Below are positions 55,608 to 64,000 of a DNA stretch of 64,000 nucleotides, in pieces. Position 1 is the stretch's first letter. Every line of letters begins with the position of its first letter. The translations under genes were made by a program, and so were the position numbers. Source of the stretch: Novosphingobium sp. TH158 (lineage in GTDB: Bacteria; Pseudomonadota; Alphaproteobacteria; Sphingomonadales; Sphingomonadaceae); assembly GCF_002855555.1 (NCBI RefSeq), contig NZ_PKRT01000001.1, positions 62,001 through 126,000 on the forward strand, given 5' to 3'. The notes under the pieces are model-generated. The model did not search any database. It was not told the DNA's origin and was given only the letters and a program-made list of their open reading frames with translations.

Positions 55608-56357
55608 TCAGCGCATCCAGCGGCGGCACTTTTCCGCGCCGTGGACCTCGAGTGGCGCCACGCCCGGAGGCGCGAAGGCGATGCACAGGCCGTCACCGTA
55701 ACCGGCGCTGTCACCGGCATCGTGGCCGCCGGTATCGTCCAGCATGTCGGCCAGCAGCTTGTCGGTGGCCATGGCCGATCCGACACTGGCGGAAGGACGC
55801 AGCTTCAGACCGTTGACCGGCGAGCGGCGGGCCGAGAACCAGTTGTAGAAGTCCCTCGCCATACCGATGCCCTTTTCGCGCAGTGCAGGGTTCTTCGGAG
55901 CAGAGCTTTCGTTGGACTGGCCCGAGCGGATGCCGTCCTTCGGCCAGACGCTGTAATGGAAGCTGTGATACTGCGTGTTGCCGGCCAGCGGGCAATCCTG
56001 CGCGGCAAGACGATAGACCGGGCTGTAGATGCGCGTCTTCCAGTTGTCCTGCATGTCATCCAGCTGGACCTCGTACTGGATGAGGCAGTCCTTGGGGCTC
56101 TTCGCCCGCTTGACCGGATCCATGCGCAGTACCTTGAAGGCGGCAGGCTCGGCGGAATTGCACGACCAGACGCTGTTGCTGCAGGTGGCCGCGCCGCCGG
56201 CATAGCTGGAGCATTCCGAAGCTGCGCGGGCCTCTGCCGCAGCCTGCGTCGGCGCGGCACCCCAGCCATAGGCGGAACCGTTCTTCGCATCGATCGTGCG
56301 ATAGGCGGCGCAGCCCGGACCGGAAAACGCGATGACTACGGCACAGTTGTCTTTGTG
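55608..56357 (-). pseudogene. DUF4189-like gene lacking a usable start (5' disrupted)
   Basis: The frame is open for 249 codons, from right after a TAA at 56358-56360 to the stop, yet no ATG, GTG or TTG occurs in the first 78 codons. Those codons look coding: CAVVIAFSGPGCAAYRTID and YGWGAAPTQAAAEARAASEC match DUF4189 domains (including the AAA-A-A-C pattern). The first Met (56123) would start in the middle. Just upstream is an AT-rich stretch, and before it a short MAFLAIAQAAAS piece in another frame that looks like a signal peptide end. The simplest reading is a truncated or frameshifted gene; a non-standard start cannot be excluded. Confidence 0.55.
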
Positions 56358-58873
<2,516 letters not shown>

Positions 58874-58991
58874 AAATAAATTGAGAGAATCGCGCGTTTC
58901 CCATCCGGGTTTGTCCACCGTCTGCGAGGCATCAGGAACGGGCGTGCGCGCCGCTGGTTATCCGTGCAAACAAGCTGACGGAGATGGATGG

Positions 58992-59417
58992 ATGCAGCGG
59001 CTGTTTGCGCGCATCGCTTCGAAAAGTGCATTCCTGATGGGCCATCCCGCCGCCTTCCTTGGCGCTTCGGCGGCCTGTCTGGTCTGGGCCGTCACGGGGC
59101 CGCTGTTCCATTATTCGGATACCTGGCAGCTGGTGATCAACACCGCCACCACGGTGCTGACCTTCCTTGCCGTGTTCCTGATCCAGAACAGCCAGAACCG
59201 CGATGGCGCGGCGATCCAGGCCAAGCTGGACGAGATCCTGCGCGCCGTGGCCGATGCCCGGTCCGGCTTTGTCGGTATCGAGCGGCTTACCGAGGAGGAA
59301 ATCGAGCAGATCAGGAGCGCGCTGGAGCGCGAAGTGCTCCAGACATCGGGGGGTGAACCGGATAGCGAGCACCCCTCTGTCGACGAACTGCTCGATCACC
59401 GTCCGGAGGATTGCTAG
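58992..59417 (+). CDS. low-affinity iron permease family membrane protein
   Basis: A 141-residue protein with two transmembrane helices (about 19-37 and 47-66) and the conserved FLIQNSQNRDGAAIQAKLDEILRA motif of the low-affinity iron permease family (DUF/PF04120-like), found in bacteria far smaller than the yeast Fet4. The C-terminal half is acidic and coiled. An actual role in iron transport is unproven. The ATG after ggatgg was chosen. Confidence 0.83.
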   Translation: MQRLFARIASKSAFLMGHPAAFLGASAACLVWAVTGPLFHYSDTWQLVINTATTVLTFLAVFLIQNSQNRDGAAIQAKLDEILRAVADARSGFVGIERLTEEEIEQIRSALEREVLQTSGGEPDSEHPSVDELLDHRPEDC

Positions 59418-59631
59418 GCGGCGGAACGGCTGTCCTACAGGCGGCGGGGCTGATACCCTGCGCGCATGCACGTTCCATCTCATCCGCACGCCTTTGCGCT
59501 GCCCGCCATGCGGCACCGGCCTTGCGGCTTTGCGCAGCTTTTTTATTTTTTCCGCCGCCGGCAAGCTTGCCAAACCCCTGCAAAGGCGCAGAATTGCAGC
59601 GCTGCACGACCTCGACGCGAGGTTTACACCG

Positions 59632-59649
59632 TGTCAACCTTGTCAACCT
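59632..59649. repeat. 9-bp tandem repeat upstream of folP
   Basis: Two exact copies of tgtcaacct lie head to tail 23 bases before the folP start. Just upstream, gtttacacc forms an imperfect inverted repeat with the first copy (gtttacac versus gtgtcaac). This could be an operator for folP. Confidence 0.5.
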
Positions 59650-59672
59650 CAATCCAGCCGCGGAAGGCCTGA

Positions 59673-60773
59673 ATGTCCCAGTCGATCTACCTTCGCCCCA
59701 TTGCCCTTGCCGAAAGCCCGCAGAGCGAGGAGGGCGATGCCGTGCGGCTCGGCGGGGCCATGGTCTGGGCCAGCCGCTTTGCCGTGATCGAGCGCGAAGG
59801 CACCCGCGTGGTGCGGCGCGAGCGCTATGGCGTGCGCGAGCTTGAGGCGGCGCTGCCCGGCCTGCCCGCCGAAGCGGCAGAGCAGTGGGAGAACCTGAAG
59901 CGGGCCCACGCGCCCCTGCAATGCGGCAGGCGGACGGTGCGGCTCGATCAGCCGCAGGTCGTGGGCATCCTGAACGTCACGCCGGACAGCTTCTCCGATG
60001 GCGGGGAATTCCTCGACAAGCCCGAAGTGGCCAATGCCCACGCCGCCCGCATGCTTGAGGCAGGCGCGGCGATCATCGACGTTGGCGGCGAAAGCACCCG
60101 GCCCGGCGCGGCGGCGGTGTGGGAAGGGGACGAGGTGAAGCGTGTGGTCCCGGCGGTAGAAGCGCTTGCCGCCATGGGCGCTGCAATCAGTGTCGATACC
60201 CGCCGGGCCGGGGTAATGGAGGCGGCGCTGGAAGCCGGCGCCCACGTGATCAACGACGTGTCCGGCCTGCGCCACGATCCGCGAGCCATGGAACTCGCCG
60301 CAGCGGCCGCCGCACCCGTGGTGCTGATGCACGCGCCGGGCGAGGGCGAGAACCTGCACGAGGGCGGCACCTATGGCGATGTCGTGCTCGACGTGTTCGA
60401 CTGGCTGAAGGCCCGGCGTGATGCGGCGCTGGCAGCGGGCATTGCGCGCGAGCGGATCGTGCTCGACCCCGGGGTCGGCTTTGGCAAGACGCTGGCGGAA
60501 AACCTGGCGCTGATCAATGCCCTGCCGCTGTTCCACGCGCTTGGCCAGCCGCTGCTGGTGGGAGCCAGCCGCAAGCGGATGATCGGCGCGCTGTCCAACG
60601 AGGCACCGGCGCACCAGCGGCTGGGCGGCTCGCTGGCACTGGCGATGAAGGCGATGGATGCCGGCGTCCACCTGCTGCGGGTCCACGATGTGCCCGAGAC
60701 GGTGCAGGCGCGCGATGTGTGGCGCGGGATGCGCGATGCGGCGCTGACCGATTTCGCGCAGTTGCCGGCCTAG
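59673..60773 (+). CDS. folP: dihydropteroate synthase
   Basis: A 366-residue enzyme; the catalytic TIM barrel begins with VVGILNVTPDSFSDGG (near 97) and has DVGGESTRPGA and DPGVGFGKTLAEN. It condenses pterin diphosphate with p-aminobenzoate in folate synthesis and is the sulfonamide target. About 75 residues precede the usual E. coli N-terminus, forming a small extra domain also seen in sphingomonad and other alphaproteobacterial homologues. The 255-base gap upstream holds no other gene; it contains the tandem repeat described separately. Confidence 0.94.
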   Translation: MSQSIYLRPIALAESPQSEEGDAVRLGGAMVWASRFAVIEREGTRVVRRERYGVRELEAALPGLPAEAAEQWENLKRAHAPLQCGRRTVRLDQPQVVGILNVTPDSFSDGGEFLDKPEVANAHAARMLEAGAAIIDVGGESTRPGAAAVWEGDEVKRVVPAVEALAAMGAAISVDTRRAGVMEAALEAGAHVINDVSGLRHDPRAMELAAAAAAPVVLMHAPGEGENLHEGGTYGDVVLDVFDWLKARRDAALAAGIARERIVLDPGVGFGKTLAENLALINALPLFHALGQPLLVGASRKRMIGALSNEAPAHQRLGGSLALAMKAMDAGVHLLRVHDVPETVQARDVWRGMRDAALTDFAQLPA

Positions 60774-60793
60774 GGCGGCACCCGGCGCAGCGA

Positions 60794-62215
60794 TCAGGCG
60801 GCGCTGTCTATCCCGAGGTCGGAGAGCTTGCGGTAAAGCGTCGAGCGCCCGATCCCCAGCCGCCGGGCAACCTCTGTCATGCGGCCGCGATAGTGGCCGA
60901 TGGCAAGGCGGATGACGTCGGCCTCGATCTCTTCGAGCGGGCGCAGGTTGCCGTCCGGCGTATAGAGCAGGACGCCCGAGCCTTCCTGCATCGGGTTGAG
61001 CGGCGCATGCGGCTCGCTGCCGATGAGGTTGGACAGCTGGGGAAAGTCCTCGCTGGTCAGGGCATCGCCATCGCAGAACACGGCGGCGCGGAACAGCACC
61101 GCCTGGAGCTGGCGGACATTGCCGGGCCAGTCAAAGGCGGCCAGCAGCGCCAGCGCGCTGTCGGTAATGCCCAGCGGCCGCAGCCCCGGCTGCTCGCCGA
61201 TGCGGGCCAGGAAGTGGCGAGCCAGTGCCGGGATGTCGCCCGCGCGCTCGCGCAGGGGGGGCAGCACCACCGTGGTGTGGGCCAGCGCCTGGTGCAGTTC
61301 GGGCAGGAAGTGGCCGGCCGATACGAGGTCGCGCAATGGCAGGTTGCTCGCCGCGATCAGGCGCACGTCGACGCGGAAGGAGTGGCGGGCACCGATCGGG
61401 CGCACGTCGCTGCGGGCGATCGCTTCGGCCAGCCGCTCCTGCACGTGATCGGGCAGGCGGTCGATCTCGTCGAGCACCAGCGTGCCCCCGTCGCAATGCT
61501 GCAGCGCGCCGATCTGGCGGTCGAAGGCGCCGGGAAAGGCCCCGCGCTCGTGCCCGAAAAGGACGGATTCGACCGAGTTGGCCGGCAGACCGCCCACGTT
61601 GACGATCCGCATCGGCATCCGGGCGCGCGGAGAGGCGGCGTGCATGGCGCGCACCAGCATCTCCTTGCCGGTGCCGCTCTCGCCCTCGATCAGCACGGGG
61701 GCATGGCCGCGCGCCGCCTTGGCCGCAACGGCAAGCGCGGCGCGGAAGGTGGGAGCGGCGCCGATCATCGAATCGAAGTCGAGGCTGGCCGCCATCTTCT
61801 CGGTCAGCGGGGCCAGCTCGTCCTGGGGCGTCTCGCGCGTGGTCGCGGCGCGCAGGGCCTGCATCAGCCGGTCTGGCGCGACCGGCTTGATCAGGTAGTC
61901 GGTTGCCCCTGCGCGCATGGCCTCGACCGCGAGCAGCGGCGATGCGCTGGTGGTCAGCATCAGGATCGGCAGGGCGGGGCGGCGGCTCTTGAGTTCGGCG
62001 ATGAGTTCGCAGGCATCATCCCCCGGAACCCACTGGTCGAGGATGATGGCATTGAGCTGCATCCCCTGGCGCGTACCGAGCGTGGCGATGGCCGTCTCGC
62101 TGTCGCGCACGACGATCGTGCGCCAGCCTTCCCGCGCGGCAAGCGCAGAGATCAGCCGGCACTGCGCCGGCTCGTCGTCGATCAGCATCAGCAGGCGCTG
62201 CTCGATCTCGGCCAT
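60794..62215 (-). CDS. NtrC-type response regulator with altered GAFTGA loop
   Basis: A 473-residue regulator: receiver domain (Asp60, Lys111), AAA+ domain with Walker A GESGTGKE (179-186) and Walker B LVLDEID (247-253), the arginine-finger block PPLRERAGDIPALARHFL, and a C-terminal Fis helix-turn-helix (VARRLGIGRSTLYRKLSDLGID). The sigma-54 contact loop reads GAFPGA (226-231) where Thr is normally at the fourth position, and the NCAA-like motif reads NVGG. No sensor kinase gene is adjacent. It may act with a non-sigma-54 polymerase. Confidence 0.9.
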   Translation of the reverse strand: MAEIEQRLLMLIDDEPAQCRLISALAAREGWRTIVVRDSETAIATLGTRQGMQLNAIILDQWVPGDDACELIAELKSRRPALPILMLTTSASPLLAVEAMRAGATDYLIKPVAPDRLMQALRAATTRETPQDELAPLTEKMAASLDFDSMIGAAPTFRAALAVAAKAARGHAPVLIEGESGTGKEMLVRAMHAASPRARMPMRIVNVGGLPANSVESVLFGHERGAFPGAFDRQIGALQHCDGGTLVLDEIDRLPDHVQERLAEAIARSDVRPIGARHSFRVDVRLIAASNLPLRDLVSAGHFLPELHQALAHTTVVLPPLRERAGDIPALARHFLARIGEQPGLRPLGITDSALALLAAFDWPGNVRQLQAVLFRAAVFCDGDALTSEDFPQLSNLIGSEPHAPLNPMQEGSGVLLYTPDGNLRPLEEIEADVIRLAIGHYRGRMTEVARRLGIGRSTLYRKLSDLGIDSAA

Positions 62216-62403
62216 TCGTTCCCCGTGCGTAACCCCACGCGCGCAGGACCATACCCGCACGCTCGTTCGGCACCGACTTAACGCGTGTGGGTAAAGAGCC
62301 GATTAAGCCTGTTAGCGCTTGAGCCCTGAGTGCAGGGGCGATAGAGGCAGGCTCTCAATTCAATAGCCCGTCACGGGCGGCAAACATGGGGATTGGCTGG
62401 AAA

Positions 62404-62526
62404 ATGGCATCCGGTAACAACATGAAGGCTCACGAAGCGACCTACGGCAGCTTCCTGGGCATGCTGAAGGTCTCGATTCCGGTACTCACCGTAATCACCA
62501 TCATCGTCATCGCGCTGGTCGCCTGA
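62404..62526 (+). CDS. aa3-type cytochrome c oxidase subunit IV-like small protein
   Basis: A 40-residue protein, MASGNNMKAHEATYGSFLGM then a single transmembrane helix (about 22-39). It matches the bacterial aa3 oxidase subunit IV family, whose genes are often found in this position ahead of pntA. An in-frame ATG six codons upstream is possible. It is seven bases before pntA and likely heads that operon. A second family member lies upstream of parC on the opposite strand. Confidence 0.8.
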   Translation: MASGNNMKAHEATYGSFLGMLKVSIPVLTVITIIVIALVA

Positions 62527-62533
62527 TCCGGAC

Positions 62534-63664
62534 ATGGCCGAAGCCTTGCGGATCGCGGTTCTGAAGGAACACGCGAACGGGGAAACCCGCGTCGCGGCAA
62601 CGCCGGAAACGGTGAAGAAGTTCATCGCCCTGGGGGCCGCGGTCGCCGTCGAGGCGGGCGCAGGCGCGGGGGCATCGATCCCCGATGCCGACTATGCCGC
62701 TGTCGGCGCCGAGGTGAAGTCCGGTGCCGTGACCGGCGCGGACATCGTGCTCGGCGTGCAGGGGCCGGAACCCAAGGACCTTTCAGGCGTGCGCGCCGGG
62801 GCCTGGATCGTCGCCACGCTCGATCCGTTCCGGGAACGGGCACGGGTCGATGAATATGCCAGCCTCGGGCTTGAAGCCCTGGCGATGGAGTTCATGCCGC
62901 GCATCACCCGTGCGCAGTCGATGGACGTCTTGTCCTCGCAGTCGAACCTTGCAGGCTACAAGGCCGTGATCGAGGCAGCGAACCTTTACGGTCGCGCCTT
63001 CCCGATGATGATGACCGCCGCAGGCACGGTGAGCGCCGCCAAGGCCTTCGTCATGGGTGTCGGCGTTGCCGGCCTCCAGGCCATCGCCACCGCCCGCCGC
63101 CTTGGCGCGCAGGTATCGGCCACCGACGTGCGCTCGGCCACCAAGGAACAGATCCAGTCGCTCGGCGCCAAGCCCATCTTCGTTGAGAACGTGGCAGGCA
63201 TCGAGGGCGAGGGCGCAGGCGGCTATGCCACCGAGATGTCGGAAGAGTACCAGAAGGCGCAGGCCGAGCTGGTCTCAAGCCATATCGCCAAGCAGGACAT
63301 CGTCATCACCACGGCCCTGATCCCGGGTCGCCCCGCTCCGCGCCTGATCTCCGACGCGCAGATCGCCTCGATGAAGCCCGGTTCGGTGATCTTCGACCTC
63401 GCAGTGGCGCAGGGCGGCAACGTGGAAGGCTCGGCCGCGGACCAGGTCGTCGAGAAGCACGGGGTGAAGATCCTCGGCTATTCGAACACCCCGGCCAAGC
63501 TGCCGGCGGACGCCTCGGCGCTCTACGCCCGCAACCTCTACAACTTCCTCTCCGCCTTCTGGGACAAGGAACAGGGCAAGCCGGTCCTCGACGAGGAAAT
63601 CGGCGATGCCGTGCGCCTGACGCGCGACGGCAAGGTGGTGAACGAGAGGCTTCTGGGGGCGTAA
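62534..63664 (+). CDS. pntA: NAD(P) transhydrogenase alpha subunit, part 1
   Basis: A 376-residue NAD-binding domain of the proton-translocating transhydrogenase: KEHANGETRVAATPETVKKF at the N-terminus, the nucleotide fold GVGVAGLQAIATARRLGAQV and the QSLGAKPIFVE loop. It is the separate dI subunit form found in many alphaproteobacteria, where the membrane part of alpha is a distinct gene. It moves hydride between NADH and NADP+ driven by the proton gradient. The next gene is one base away. Confidence 0.95.
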   Translation: MAEALRIAVLKEHANGETRVAATPETVKKFIALGAAVAVEAGAGAGASIPDADYAAVGAEVKSGAVTGADIVLGVQGPEPKDLSGVRAGAWIVATLDPFRERARVDEYASLGLEALAMEFMPRITRAQSMDVLSSQSNLAGYKAVIEAANLYGRAFPMMMTAAGTVSAAKAFVMGVGVAGLQAIATARRLGAQVSATDVRSATKEQIQSLGAKPIFVENVAGIEGEGAGGYATEMSEEYQKAQAELVSSHIAKQDIVITTALIPGRPAPRLISDAQIASMKPGSVIFDLAVAQGGNVEGSAADQVVEKHGVKILGYSNTPAKLPADASALYARNLYNFLSAFWDKEQGKPVLDEEIGDAVRLTRDGKVVNERLLGA

Positions 63665-63665
63665 C

Positions 63666-63950
63666 ATGGACTTCATCTCAATCCTCTCGATCTTCGTCAT
63701 GGCCTGCTTTGTCGGCTATTACGTCGTCTGGTCGGTTACCCCGGCGCTGCACACGCCGCTGATGGCGGTGACAAATGCGATTTCCTCGGTGATCGTCGTC
63801 GGCGCGCTGATTGCTTCGGCGGCGGCGGGCTCTGCGACCAGCAAGTGGCTCGGACTGCTTGCGGTGGTGCTGGCAAGCGTCAACATCTTCGGCGGCTTTG
63901 CCGTGACGGCGCGCATGCTGGCGATGTACAAGAAGAAGGAGCGCAACTGA
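63666..63950 (+). CDS. NAD(P) transhydrogenase alpha subunit, part 2
   Basis: A 94-residue membrane subunit (the PntA C-terminal helices as a separate polypeptide, PntAB) with three helices beginning FISILSIFVMACFVGYYVVWSVTPALHTPLMAVTNAISSVI. Its stop overlaps the ATG of the next gene (TGATG). Together these genes encode the proton-pumping transhydrogenase. Confidence 0.94.
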   Translation: MDFISILSIFVMACFVGYYVVWSVTPALHTPLMAVTNAISSVIVVGALIASAAAGSATSKWLGLLAVVLASVNIFGGFAVTARMLAMYKKKERN

Positions 63951-64000
63951 TGAGCCTTGCGCTTCTGGCTGCTGCCGCTGCCGATGCGGCCCATGCGGTG
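63950..64000 (+). CDS. pntB: NAD(P) transhydrogenase beta subunit, N-terminus (partial)
   Basis: Seventeen codons are visible (MSLALLAAAAADAAHAV) before the window ends. The TGATG overlap with the membrane part of the alpha subunit and the operon order pntA1-pntA2-pntB make this the expected beta subunit, which binds NADP. Residue-level evidence is too short to confirm the family. Confidence 0.7.
   Translation, partial: MSLALLAAAAADAAHAV

Noticed and set aside
59501..59560. T-rich stretch (ttttttattttttcc) as terminator of the iron-permease-like gene
   Set aside because: No stable GC stem precedes it closely; only very short complementary segments are present.

Overview
The window is a high-GC chromosomal segment of an alphaproteobacterium, most likely a Sphingomonadaceae member close to Novosphingobium (genus inferred from gene content, not from a marker search). 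Supporting signs are the cell-cycle methyltransferase CcrM, the chvI-chvG-hprK-rapZ-EIIA-HPr block beside pckA, a CobS-type AAA+ protein, a split PntA transhydrogenase, 40-residue aa3-oxidase subunit IV genes, and frequent ATGA/TGATG gene overlaps. No rRNA, tRNA, CRISPR array, prophage or insertion sequence was seen. Both edges cut genes: ligA on the left and pntB on the right.

Layout. 0-5 kb: end of ligA; a leftward SDR / subclass B3 metallo-beta-lactamase / prmA operon; a secreted tannase-family esterase. 5-17 kb: sdhC-sdhD-sdhA ending in a terminator with no sdhB; creD; an FMN 2-hydroxy-acid dehydrogenase; a zinc metallopeptidase; bdhA; a secreted M28 peptidase; a bolA-pirin-hydrolase operon. 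17-22 kb: the most distinctive accessory locus, a compact eight-gene leftward operon (TetR regulator, three VOC/glyoxalase-fold proteins, a DUF1428 protein, two glutathione-transferase-like proteins, an SRPBCC protein) with a palindromic operator at its head. 22-31 kb: cobS with an overlapping thioredoxin-fold gene, a Sel1-repeat protein, a DUF3604 protein, truA-fmt, recR, def. 31-39 kb: a Cys-rich copper-binding four-helix protein, rmuC, and the regulatory PTS/ChvGI cluster.

39-49 kb: pckA, a small YidB-like gene whose ribosome binding site lies inside a terminator-like hairpin, a Tat-exported DUF885 protein, a lower-GC islet, a cysteine desulfurase plus ferredoxin pair, and parC. 49-56 kb: retropepsin-like protease, cca, a CoA Nudix hydrolase, a DUF1285 protein, an acetyltransferase, a PQQ-type sugar dehydrogenase divergent from rnhB, a lower-GC secreted protein, an SDR and a DUF4189-like gene with no usable start. 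56-64 kb: ccrM behind a dense GANTC cluster and a perfect DnaA box, mlaA, a low-affinity iron permease homologue, folP, a sigma-54-type response regulator with a substituted GAFTGA loop (GAFPGA), a second aa3 subunit IV gene and the pnt operon.

Much of the window is housekeeping. The parts most worth a second look are the TetR/VOC/GST operon with its operator, the ccrM control region, the GAFPGA regulator, the hairpin over the YidB-like start, and the disrupted DUF4189 gene.
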